From the NCBI GenBank assembly GCA_002633025.1, contig NMRB01001816.1:76210-140209 (forward strand): 64,000 nt of DNA. The letters are read 5' to 3'. Position 1 is the stretch's first letter, and each line of letters begins with the position of its first letter. The stretch is from Notospermus geniculatus. Its lineage: Eukaryota; Nemertea; Pilidiophora; Heteronemertea; Lineidae. The notes beneath the pieces were generated by a model. That model had not been told where the DNA came from, made no database searches, and saw nothing but the letters and a program-made list of their open reading frames with translations. Both the position numbers and the translations under genes were made by a program. Positions 53,281-64,000 of the stretch are shown piece after piece.

Positions 53281-53781
53281 GGTTTATGATGCCTCCTTCC
53301 TGAAGCCTTTTTCGCTACTAGTATTTGAACGGTTGACTGCCGAAAAATAAAGCTAATAGAGTTCACAAGATTCAATTCACGAGTTGTAATTAACAGTTTG
53401 TTTTAATAATTAGTAATTAAGCTTGGTTTTTTTGGTGAATTCACTCGAATTTCCTCACTCCTGATCGCCGTCTTGATCGAAGCTAATCACTGTTTCCGTA
53501 CATTGCAATCATTCTTGATTGAAACAATCTCATTAATTGACATGATTGACATTTCCTCAGCGATGCCTGGCTCCCAGTTGCAGCAGCATGAAGCAATCGT
53601 TCAAATAGTTGACACTTCATCATCAGTAATGATCAAATGATGAGGCTCTGATGACACGGGATTAGTGTGACCTTCACCTCTATGACCTTGTCCCGGGATA
53701 CGGTTTTTTAGCGTGTTCGATTACTTCCACCGGCCAGGCACTAGCGCTTTTCTCACACATGCGCATTGGAGGCCAGTAAAA
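53281..53781. other. nothing recognised
   Basis: AT-rich with TTAATTA words. No exon could be supported. Confidence 0.35.
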
Positions 53782-53886
53782 GAACGCTGTCGTGTCAGAC
53801 ACGAGTAAAGTGTCATGGCGGATGCGCTCTGATTGGCTGAATATCCGCCACGTGATACTTTACTCGTGTCTAACACGACAGCGTTC
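53782..53886. mobile_element. 105-bp foldback
   Basis: GAACGCTGTCGTGT...ACACGACAGCGTTC arms with ACACGAGTAAAGT and its inverse pair around TGGCGGAT/ATCCGCCA. Confidence 0.9.
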
Positions 53887-54731
53887 GATTACTTTTGCAC
53901 GCCGATGTACACATGTATGCGAGGGCTGTGTGCATCTCTTGATCGGAAGTGATATCATGCTTTGCATCTTGGGAAGGATACACGAGAAGCCCACCTCGGC
54001 GGGTAGGGCTAGTCGCGCCTGATCCGAGCAAGCCCCGATGACGCAGTTCCGGTGTAAACGAACGCTGTAGAGCCTGTTCCGAGCTAGCTCGTGGAAGTAA
54101 ACGAATGCGGTATTTATCAAAAACACAACTCGCGAATGCAAAAACGTGAGAACCAGTCAGAAAGCTTGTCACTTAGTAAACATTATTCTGATTGGCTGAG
54201 GGGGACGGTCAGAGAGTATGTGTCCACATCTTGCATCCGACAGCCCTCAAAAGATAAGAAATTGTCCTTGTTTTATATCCTGAGTAGATCTCGTTCTTTA
54301 ACGTAGATTCGCGTACAGTCTCGCGAAGCAGCAGGCGTTGACGAAAAAAACGGACAATGATAGGACAAGATGGAAATTAAGAGCCATTAATTTCGTAATT
54401 GAATACAGGGTCTATGAATAATAGATTAAGATAAAACATTAGTGCAAACATTGTTGGAGTAAATCTCTCTATAATATGGTGTTGATTCCTCTTGATGTTA
54501 GGCAGACGACATGAAGATGGACCGTTAATGAAGGTCCATATGTAATTATACATGTATTGAATAATTACCAAGGACGACATCTGCCAACGATTTCTTTTTG
54601 GTTTCGTAACATCTCAAGGCCCGTTGTAGAAAACTGCTCCACAAAGGCAAATATGCCATCCTGCCATCCCATACATACACTAGGCCCCAGTGTATATCCG
54701 ACGTCCCGGTCTCCTACACACTGGCACATTT
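53887..54731. other. no gene recognised
   Basis: No domain in the short open frames. Confidence 0.35.
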
Positions 54732-54900
54732 GGGCCCGTATGCACCAATGTGGATAAACCTTAGATTAGGCTTAAACTAGGTTTAAGTATGGTTTTAAAA
54801 ATTAATCCGCCTGCACCAACAAGGATTAACTTTTATCCGGTGTTTAAACCACAGATTATTCTAAACCAGTCAAGGGGTAGGTTTAAACATGGATTAAGCC
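54732..54900. mobile_element. GGGCC-type end, one-sided
   Basis: GGGCCCGTATGCACCAA opens a stretch of inverted AGGTTTAAAC/GTTTAA and GGATTAA words, but no matching right end is found. Confidence 0.45.
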
Positions 54901-55172
54901 ATTGTTGAAGAAGTTACCAAAGTGACAGGATGGACTTGATTGAAAAACCCAAGGACCCGTGCTGCCACCACGCGGTCTTCACGACTGTTAATCTCTAAAA
55001 GAGCCAGACGCGGAGTGTGATTTACCGAAAGGGGTAAGCCCGTAGCGTCTGGCCAAGCGAGACTATCCCATACATTGAAGGCAATATTCAAGTTGTTTGT
55101 CCTGGAGGTACACTTTTCGGCGGTCTAGCATCAGTTGTTATATCTGCAGACTGACGGAATACAATTAAGCCG

Positions 55173-55600
55173 CGACTTGCAAAAGGGGACAAACACTCAG
55201 ACATGTCAATAGGGGACACACACACATACGTGGCAATAGGGGACACACAGAGACATGTCAACAGGGGACACAAGCAGGTGTGTCAATAGGGGACACAGAC
55301 AGATGTGTCAAAGGGGACACACAAAGATGTGTCAATAGGGGACACACACAGATGTGTCAATAGGGGACACACACACAGACGTGTCAATAGTGGACACACA
55401 CAGATGCGTCAATAGGGGACACATACAGATGTGGCAACAGGGGACACACACAGAGACGTGTCAATAGGGGACACACAAAAGATGTGTCAATAGGGGACAC
55501 ATAGATGTGTCAATAGGGGACACACAAAGATGTGTCAATAGGGGACACACACACAGAGACCTGTCAATCGGGGACGCACTCAGATGTGACAATAGGGACA
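55173..55600 (+). repeat. 25-bp minisatellite, about 17 units
   Basis: The unit is TGTCAATAGGGGACACACAC plus AGATG, with small length changes. I count 17 GGGAC-type cores. The array is tandem without unique spacers. Confidence 0.95.
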
Positions 55601-56275
55601 TATATACATGTACTTTGGTGACTTATTGAGATCACTTCGAACGTTATTATACATGTCCGTTCCTTTGCAGAGTGTGGACCCTTTGGCCTCTAAGCGTCCA
55701 AATCGATAATGGCACGCACTTTGAACAAAGTAATTTCAGTTCAATCCGCTTGTATCATTTTCCGAGCTTGCGTGCGAGACGATCGACAAGTTTTCAACTG
55801 ACCTCCTAATAGATTTTCATAGAGAACGTAAATCATGTAATTAATTATTCAAGTCGACTAATTAAACTTGCCAGTGAATGTGTCTCGGGACAGGCAAGTG
55901 TTCTTTTGATGTATTATAATGTATATGAACGAAGATAAGGTAACATGGCGACGGAATGGGGTATTTCGATGCAATGCACAACAATGCGATTATGGTATTG
56001 TGTGCCGACCTTTGTAACCATACCGATAGCGCCAAAGGACTTTAGAGCCGAAGATATTCTTTAAGAAAAATATCTCAAGTCGAGTGCATGCCGCGCGCCA
56101 AATATGACATTATTAGTGCGATTTCGCAAATCTGACGAAACACGAAGTACGAAATACGAAATTGGACTTCATTTCCATGACCTAATGTATTTCAGGAGAC
56201 GGTTGGTACCACAAATATCGCCTGCTGCAAGAGCGTCTTTTTAATAGCGTATGACACTAGACTGATGGAGTTAAT
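55601..56275. other. nothing recognised
   Basis: No gene or repeat could be supported. Confidence 0.35.
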
Positions 56276-56604
56276 TATGGTCCCTACATTGTCAATGTAG
56301 GGACCATCCTGATATCACTGGGTAGGTTGGAAATGTTTATATCTTCTTCCACACTCAGTTGGGACGCGATTCGACGAAAACCACTAAATCACTGCAAAAT
56401 CAAGTAGTACCATCATATAGTCAATATTTGTATCCAGGTCTGAAAGGTTAGATCGTTTTTAAAAAAATTACTCTTTTTGCGTTTTTGAAGAGTGTTTTAT
56501 TCTGAACTGATGAAGTTAAATATTTCCCTCAGTTTTTTTGTTTGGTTCGGGCCGGAACGATGGATCCGTATCCAGCTCGACCACTTTGCCCTTCCTCTGA
56601 CCTC
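56276..56604 (+). repeat. ATGGT hairpin-headed repeat, short copy
   Basis: The head ATGGTCCCTACATTGTCAATGTAGGGACCAT spans 56279-56309. The middle AAATCACTGCAAAATCAAGT to about 56480 matches 32350-32465. The tail GGAACGATGGATCCGTATCC matches 33915-33970. It continues GACCTC-TGAA-GACAGT, the unfilled site for the 33975 transposon. Confidence 0.85.
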
Positions 56605-56616
56605 TGAAGACAGTCC

Positions 56617-58634
56617 CCTGCATTTTACATTGCATGTAAAATGCACTATATATGTCAACATTTCAGCCAAAATTCATTGTTGCTCAGTTGCTGACGCGAA
56701 CTGTGAAGTAGTTGTTGTAATAACAGTAGCCTAATTACAAGCTGCCTCTAGGGCCCCTATAATCATACCGGCAGCTCCCGGAAAATTTAGCTTCCGAAGA
56801 CACAGAGACCTGTAAACAAAGAAAGAAGGTCTACAGGAAGACGTCACGCCCTGCTGCAGGCGACGGAACTCTAAATTGAAAGAGCAATCAAATTTAAGTG
56901 AATAAACTTATCAATTAAGTAAATTGAAACAGCGGGACCCGTCACGGCTTGCTGTTAATAAGCATGGTCCCATGATTATGTCAGGCGCATGATAAAACTA
57001 TCAACTAACTTCTCGGGGAAAATTTCATCAATCTGTCCATCGAACGATTTTTCGGCGAACATAGGAGGTAATTGTGTTTATTGTCTAATTCCCATCAACT
57101 AGGACATGATTTATATGCATTAAGTACAGTGCTATGCACTGTCATTTTTGTCAACAGCACGTTGAACTTCTCAAGTGATGAAAGGTGTGGCGGCCATTTT
57201 TGTTTCGACGTAGTATCAGTCCAGCCTCGGTGTTACCACTGGCTATATACAGGATGGACAGGAGACCAGTCTTATCAAGGTGGGGAGGGATAAAGAGTCA
57301 CCTGATGCATACAGAAGCAGAAGCATACACGCCAGTAGCTTTGCGTTTTTCTCTGCTATTTTACATTAAAAATCCGTTCATTCACACCTTACCGCATTCT
57401 GGAAGCACAATTACGAGCATATAGCGATTTTGTTACAAGATGACGCACAAAGCCCTGTCATCTGCCACAACGCTTGTTGAAAACGCAATCTCGCAGCGCC
57501 CCCTTCGGACGTGACGTCACAAGTTGGGCAATTGTCCCACTCGTCCCAGCCGGCTGGCAGACCAGTTTATGCACGCAATCTATGCACATCGTTTGGACAA
57601 CGCACATGGACAACCATGAATTCAGTTGCCTAGACGTGACAGACAGTGCTATGCATACCACAGAGTGCACATTCTTTTCATTTCGTAGTCGACCATAATG
57701 ACTAGAATGTCAATGTTTAGAAAGAATTATTCGCCGAAGCAAACATGCAGCGAACCCAGGCTCAGATAAAATCAGATAAAAGTGCGCATCTCGGGCGAAT
57801 TCCGCACTGACGTCTTTTTAAACTCCCAATAAACGCATCGCAAAAACACGAAATTCGAAATATTAATAATCGCCATCTGCATCCGCCATGGCAACAAAAT
57901 CTACAGTCGGTTTTTCTAACACAAACGAAAACCGAAGTGCTGGAGTCTGCTTAGCTTTCGTTTCGCCGCTAACGTGACTAGGCCACCAATTAGGGAAGCA
58001 TTTAAGGTGTAACATTTTCCTATCGTGTCCTTCTTTATTTCCTTCTTAAAAAATATGTGGCTTTTGTTGAAGAATGCCTACCATCATATTAGTGAGTGAG
58101 CGATTTTGATATCGTGAAAGGCGGTCGACTTCTTACTAAAACCTTTTCTGTCCAAGTGGTTTGATGTTAAGCAAGTGGTTTGGCCGAGTTCAAATAGTGT
58201 ACGTACACGGTATAAGGACACGCTGGATAACAAAGGTTTTATGTTCGCCAACGTGTCTCCGTATACCGTATACCTCTATAGCTACGGTTACACCTGTTCA
58301 AACTACCCGTGTTTTTCCAGACCCGTGTGTATGAAAAGCCCGGCGAGAGGTCACACTACTACATTGTAGTTAAGTAGCCCGGCGACAGGTGCGCTGCATG
58401 CACTGACTCTTCCGTCATTTCTATATTGGCACACATTGTTGGAGGCGCGAAAACGAGGTCACTTAATGGCTGCGCCATATATGTAGCCATGCTAAGAACT
58501 AACGAAAACACGGGGATTTCGAAAAGCACGGCGAGCTTGCCGTGTTTCAAAAACCCGTGTTTTTTAGACACGGGTTTCTTGAAACCCGGCAATTCATAGG
58601 TGTGACCGCAAAAAACTGAGAATTGTATGTAGTG
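56617..58634. other. no gene recognised; inverted CCCGTGT words at right
   Basis: 58310-58590 contains repeated ACCCGTGT, AGCCCGGCGA and CACGGCGAGCTTGCCGTG palindromes, probably foldback remnants. Confidence 0.4.
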
Positions 58635-58787
58635 TAAAGCTAGGCGCACATGGACGGCAAATCTAAATGCGGTAGGGGTGTTTTTAAAGTCGAATGACCC
58701 GGATAAATGACGAGTCGGCAGCGTTGGGTCAGTCAACTTTAACACCCCTACCGCATCGAGATTTGCCGTCCATGTGCGCCTAGCTTA
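58635..58787. mobile_element. 153-bp foldback
   Basis: TAAAGCTAGGCGCACATGGA and TCCATGTGCGCCTAGCTTA arms, with GCGGTAGGGGTGTT paired inside. Confidence 0.9.
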
Positions 58788-59989
58788 CGGCTGAGTTCAC
58801 ATAGAGGTATCCGGTTCGTTCCATCTGAGTCAAAGAATGACATACCTACGGAGTTTGCCGGTAGACACTTCGAAACCACAATTTGTACAGCGCTCCGTAT
58901 TCACTTCACGAGACTCGAAATTCCCGACGGAAAAGGACATGAACTCAGTGTAAAGGGAATACAAATGATGCTACTATGACTGTCACTCACGTGCATAGCT
59001 AATTGAGGATTGTCGTGGATTAAGCTACTGAGGAGAAGCAGAAATAGCCGGGGAGCTCCAAACTGCTATGAATGCCTAAAAAGAAGGGAACCTCGCGCGG
59101 ATCTGAAATAATTATTAGGCGAAATCCCCCAACAAATCATCGAAGGAAAAACCCCTCACTTGTCGTTGCTAATTATGGTTAGATTAGCTCTGTGTTAATC
59201 TATACTTAACCCTGTTTGGAGAGAACGCAACTACATGTAAGAACGCGACAAAATATTTGCCCTTTCCGCGCCGCGTTCCTTCTGAACGAAGGTTTTTCAC
59301 CCGACTACAACTCCGTATTAAACTCGGAGCCGTTTTCGAAATAAACTCCCGACTCGAAATTTAGGTTGCGCCAGACCACGAGAACCCGGCGATATTCAAA
59401 ACGCCCTAGCGGCCGTTATCGGCAAAAGACTTTTCTGAAAGCCGGTTCCCTAAGGGATCTAAACCTGGGTTTTAGATTTGCTCTAACACGATGTTTCCGC
59501 AGAACGCCATAAGGATGCGGACCTACGAGTTAAATTGGCTATTTTGAACAGCGACAAAACCCATTTTAACGTCTTTGGCACACTTCAGCTCGTTGGAACA
59601 CTGCTTACTTTCAAGAACAGTGTTGAAATAATGTTCCTTTAGCATGATAAATCTTAAAGCGATGTAGTCGCGAGAGTTGAAAATGAAATCTCGTTCAGCT
59701 ATCGCGACCCGCGATAGCTCCCCAATTTCATTCATTGCTCGCGGGATTCTTGAAACTGATCTCAGTGTGATTTCCAGCATCTTTGAATCATCAAATTACG
59801 GGTTCGCCGACGTTTTATATACACTAAAACGTTCAAGAAAAATCTTTTATTAATATTATTTCAATGAATTTGGGCGAAATAAATGTTTATCGCCGGGAAA
59901 ATTTCAAAATCTCACGGGGATTCCCCATGGGATTTCCCCGAGGAACTATCGATGTGCAGTAACTGCAGGGCTCGCGTACATCGCTTTAA
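58788..59989. other. no gene recognised
   Basis: CTTTAGCATGATAAATC (59637) is shared with 19523. No exon could be supported. Confidence 0.35.
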
Positions 59990-60129
59990 NNNNNNNNNNN
60001 NNNNNNNNNNNNNNNNNNNNNNNNNNNNNNNNNNNNNNNNNNNNNNNNNNNNNNNNNNNNNNNNNNNNNNNNNNNNNNNNNNNNNNNNNNNNNNNNNNNN
60101 NNNNNNNNNNNNNNNNNNNNNNNNNNNNN
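59990..60129. other. assembly gap (140 N)
   Basis: Run of unknown bases. Confidence 1.
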
Positions 60130-61364
60130 CATGCACACAATCCACCCTGCTGGTCATCGATTGACGGAATAAGCCGCATTGTTACGATTGTACAATAGCA
60201 ATAGGATTTCCACTGTGTGCCACTCCTAACCAGGGATTCTAAAGTTCTACCAATTTTGTGAAATCATGTCAATGTTGGGAGATTGGCTGAGTTTATTGGC
60301 AAGACGTTTGCCCTGGACTGCCTGTCCATATGCATGCATGGGCCGTCATACACTGATATTGCACACGTCATAGAAATGTGCGTTCTGCGCATTCTTCAGG
60401 GCAAAGAGCGGTGGTATTGGAGAGTGTACACAACTTTCGTGACGTTGCATTTTGTGCGTATCGATTTTTCATCGCTTTTTTCAACAAATATTCCAACTTT
60501 TTTTCTCGGAACAACGTTGCCGATCCTATTTTATGAAAATGAACTTTGGTTTGACGGCGAACAATACACATAAAGATGCTCCCTTTGTTGATTCTGGTCC
60601 TCAACTAGTTCCAATGCCTCCAGCATAATCATGCGTTTAGGACTAAGCCACGTGACCTTGTGATCCGCAATAGACCTCGAATGACATATCCCGCCTAGCG
60701 GCGGGTCCCGGGATCATTGCGTCAAGTTCACCAAGCAGGACGGGAAACCCCGCGTTATCTGATGACGTACTACGCGAAAAGAGAATCACCTTGTAGCGAG
60801 AGTGGGAGTCGTGACGGTGCACAACATCGCTATTATCTGTGTCCCCAAATAAACCCGTTCAACTCCATGAAGATTTCCTTCTAACGTCATAACGTCCCGA
60901 ATCTTGGCATGTTATTACATTGGATGAGAAAAAGTCGATTCGCCTGCCCTTATTCCACTCATGATAAAGTTTGTTCAACAACGATTTCCAATCATGATAT
61001 CGGCAAAGAAAGCAGACGTGTGCTCTAAGATTAATGCCGAATAAACCAAATTCAATTAAACCTTGGCGTATAATGATATATTTAATCCGTAAATTTGTAT
61101 TCCTTGCTGCAGTGTTGGATAAGGAACTTCACTTCACGCCACGTGGGGTTTTCTCCAGTCCATGTGTGACAGTGATCAACGTCCTCAGGGATGTACATGT
61201 AAGTCCGCATCGTTGTGTTGGTCAGGGTCAGTGACGTAATCCTTCAAAAACGAAAACTACCGGTTGATCGGTCAGTAGAATTGCTTCCAGGGGGCTATGA
61301 TCCCTGTCACACCGGTCATTAAAATTCTACCGACAAGGAGAGAAGTATGGGGTCATTCAAGTAT
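60130..61364. other. no gene recognised; one dispersed repeat
   Basis: 60724-60834 matches 19622-19732. The 96-codon frame at 60283 has no domain and poor support. Confidence 0.4.
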
Positions 61365-61860
61365 TACCATAAAGGAATCAACCGTAAAGGTTTAACTGCG
61401 AACGATGAACTTACTGAGGGATACACTTCATGTGTTGCCACCAGATGTCTCTCACTGCCTGAATTTTGGCTTTTCGTAATAGGCAGGAGCTTCAACTTTT
61501 TTTGTGGTGAAGAGGTACATGAACCTGTCAACTTGATGCTTTGAATTCCATTTCTGAGGATAACAGAGCGATTTTCAGGACAATTTGTGCTCCATGTGCA
61601 AATGTACGTCAGCCTATTCAAATGTACACAGATGACCCTGCGCTCACATCGTTCGTGGGGTTCTCATTAATTCAGTCCTTTTGTATCGTAAGATTAACTG
61701 GTCGGAATTCAACAAAATTTGCAGTGAACGTGCAGAAGGGTCTTGCCTATCATATGGAAGAGTCAAAATGCAAATCTGTTGAGGTTTAAGGGGATACTGT
61801 CCACATTTATAAAATGCTACATTTGTAAGTTGAACCTTTATGTTTGATTCCTTTATGGTA
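61365..61860. mobile_element. 0.5-kb TIR element containing dispersed repeat copy 2
   Basis: Left end TACCATAAAGGAATCAA and inverted right end TTGATTCCTTTATGGTA. The interior matches 50549-50875. No transposase; probably a MITE. Confidence 0.7.
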
Positions 61861-62799
61861 TTACATATAGCTAGGGGGAGGGGAGTTGTCAGCGTATGGA
61901 GAGCGTACGGGGGAGGGTGTCATCCGCGGTGTGTATGCAATTTTGTAACCAATGTAACCAAACAACAGCCGAACTCGGACCAGCATTTCTAGGACTACCA
62001 TTTCTTTCACAACTGCGTGCAATTGTTTGAACTACAAACCAACTTACCTCAGCAGGTCATGTCCTACCAGATGATTTTGCTCTCAATCGACGATGCATGA
62101 CAGTGTCTGAGAAAAACAAGGCACATTATTGCATTCAATCAATCAGATCATTTTTTACAATCCATGTTCAGATATCATCCTGATGGTGATTTGCTGTCCA
62201 TTGATTAATCGAAAACGCGGACAATTGAAAAAAATACAGCCGACCAATCACATCCTCTGTAACGGCTCTGTACGACGGCCGCCTAAACTCGTCTATCGGG
62301 CGAGGCCATTCGCCAGAAGTTCGCTCGATTGCTTCTCGAGACCTTTTGGGGATTGCACCACAAATTTTCATCACAGTCAAGAAGATTATCCAAGACTTTA
62401 AGTTCCTGACGGTCGGCAAAAAGTTGAAAACCTGAACCTGGAATTAAAGTTGTAATTTCGAACATTCGGCTGCTTGGAAAAAACGGATTGAACCAATTCA
62501 TTCCGTCTGTTCAACATCCTGGTGGTATTCTTAGTGTTAGATGCGAAAATTTGCCGAAATGCTAAATACAATAATTGCTAACCTGTCCTGTAATTCAGTG
62601 ACAGGGATTAAAACCAGCAGTAAGGTTGCCTTTACTTTACTTCATTTGCGTGACGAGCGATAGAAAAATCCTTTAAATTGTTGCGTGTCGAGAGGGAGAC
62701 TGAGGCAAATTAGAAGGAGAAGATTTTGCTCAGAGGATCAGTTCGTTAGTTTAAAGTCGTATACAATATGAAATTTGGCTTGGACTTGGCTTCTCTTTT
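61861..62799. other. no gene recognised
   Basis: Short open frames only, no domains. Confidence 0.35.
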
Positions 62800-62922
62800 A
62801 GAAGTGCTGCCGCCGGCGCTGCTACGACTTCTGCAACGGCTACTGCTCCTGCTGCTGCTGCTGCTACGACTTCTGCAACAGCTACTGCTACTGCTACTGC
62901 TGCTGCCGCTGCCGCTGCCGCT

Positions 62923-62975
<53 letters not shown>

Positions 62976-63480
62976 TACTCAGTTGCTACTGTTGATGCCG
63001 CTGTTACTTCTGCCATTGCGGCTGCTGCTATACTGCTGCTGCTGCTGCTGCTGCCGCTGCTGCTGCTACTACTTTCGCCATACTGTACGTGCCAGTAATA
63101 CTTCTGCTACATGTATTTGCTGCTGCTGCTGCTGTTGCTGCTGCCGCCACTGAAGTGCTGCTGCTGCTACTTCTGCAACGGCTACTGCTTCTGCTGCTGC
63201 TGCTGCCGCCGCCGCTGCTACTGCTACTGCTATTTCTGCAACAGCTACTGCTACTGCTGCTGTTGTGCAGCTGCTGCTGCCGCCACTACTGCTGAGGCTG
63301 CTGCTGCCGCCACCGCCACCGCCGCCGCTACTGCTACTGCTGATGCTGCTGTTGCTTCTGCCGCTTCTTCTGCTGCTGCTACTATGCTGCTGTTGCTACT
63401 GCTACTACTTTCACCATACGGTGATACTTCTGCTGTTTGCTGCTGCTGCTACTGCTACACTACTACTTTTTTGTTCACGA
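62800..63480. repeat. GCT/GCC/ACT triplet tract with pure (GCC)n
   Basis: Nearly 0.7 kb of trinucleotide repeats on the + strand. The purest run is about 17 GCC units at 62922-62973. TTTCGCCATACTGT-like and TTTCACCATACGGT words at 63070 and 63410 suggest an internal duplication. Leu- and Ala-rich open frames follow from the composition. Confidence 0.95.
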
Positions 63481-63736
63481 AGAGCTTCGTTCGTTGTTTT
63501 ATTGGGTTATTTGGTTTTGTTTTATGCCATCAGGTAGAAAGGGTGTCAAGTAATCAATAGTTCACCTGATGGAAAATGAGATTTCACCTATCCGAGCATA
63601 TACCTGCCAGTCTTCACGACAAACGGAGGGGGATTAAAATCAAAGGGAATTCTTGATAGATCTGGTGTGACCCTCCTCTGAGACAAATAGACTATTTAAT
63701 TATCGTGACCAAGAAGCTTGGCAGTGAACTGGATGC

Positions 63737-63944
63737 TACGGTGGCCGGAAAGTGTCATCATTATTTTTATTTTAGAATAAACTTTTTCTTTCCGAATTAG
63801 CAATTTTTGTTGGAATTTGCGTTTTTTTTAATTTCCACCGCGTGAAAATCCTAAAACGCAAATTCCAACAAAAAAATTCCTAATTCGGACAGAAAAAATT
63901 AATTCTAAAACAAAAATAACGATGACACTTTCCGGCCACCGTAG
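63737..63944. mobile_element. 208-bp foldback MITE
   Basis: TACGGTGGCCGGAAAGTGTC and GACACTTTCCGGCCACCGTA are perfect inverted ends. GGATGC lies outside both (63731-63736 and 63945-63950). The inner arms pair over AAACGCAAATTCCAACAAAA-type text. Confidence 0.9.
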
Positions 63945-64000
63945 GATGCCCATGAATACACTGGCGTATTCCCTCGACTGCAGTCTCACGCCGACAACAA

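Noticed and set aside
55173-55600. CRISPR-like regular array
   Set aside because: Units are contiguous and similar throughout, with no unique spacers, in an animal genome; it is a minisatellite.
60283-60573. 96-residue + strand protein
   Set aside because: No recognisable motif; hydrophobic AT-rich translation next to an assembly gap.
62768-63560. Leu/Pro/Cys-rich proteins
   Set aside because: Open frames forced by triplet repeats in several phases; no initiation context or splice support.

Overview
This window is metazoan nuclear DNA, most likely from a marine invertebrate and probably a deuterostome (echinoderm, hemichordate or lancelet grade). The evidence is GT-AG introns, an intron-rich GULP1/CED-6-like gene, a Ty3/gypsy element with a tRNA-Leu primer site, a BEL/Pao element, tRNA-derived SINEs, and dense short foldback (inverted-repeat) elements. 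I cannot name the species from the sequence alone.

Host genes. The only host gene I recognise is on the + strand: five phase-compatible exons (11107-11211, 17320-17524, 19828-19929, 20448-20563, 22018-22092) encoding the C-terminal half of an engulfment adaptor like GULP1/CED-6. The PTB-domain exons are not visible and probably lie to the left of the window. A second possible small gene (coding exon 1798-2236) has a Ty3/gypsy element just downstream of its splice donor. I found no convincing host exon to the right of 22.1 kb.

Layout. 0-10.9 kb holds SINEs, the small gene, a decayed Mag/SURL-like Ty3/gypsy element (2302-7832, minus strand) and further SINEs. 11-22 kb is the GULP1-like gene, whose introns are full of foldbacks. 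23-26.5 kb is a large inverted repeat enclosing a hairpin-headed repeat and a Mutator-like element. 27-34 kb holds hairpin-headed repeats and foldbacks. 33975-44720 is one nested stack: a TTAA-flanked, THAP-encoding (Kolobok-like) DNA transposon, split inside its THAP reading frame by a BEL/Pao retrotransposon with a perfect 5-bp target duplication. 45-64 kb holds SINEs, foldbacks, a 25-bp minisatellite, a 140-base assembly gap and a long GCT/GCC triplet tract.

What stands out. (1) The nested stack can be dated and proven inside the window, because a paralogous empty target site survives at 56.6 kb. (2) At least eight foldback ends share the outer text GGG-(A/C)-C-N-(T/G)-(T/G)-A/T-T-T-C-A, while their inner arms are unrelated. 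(3) Several long repeats begin with a stem-loop whose outer bases are fixed while the stem interior differs with compensating changes. Single n characters in the assembly often fall beside such foldbacks or nested insertions.
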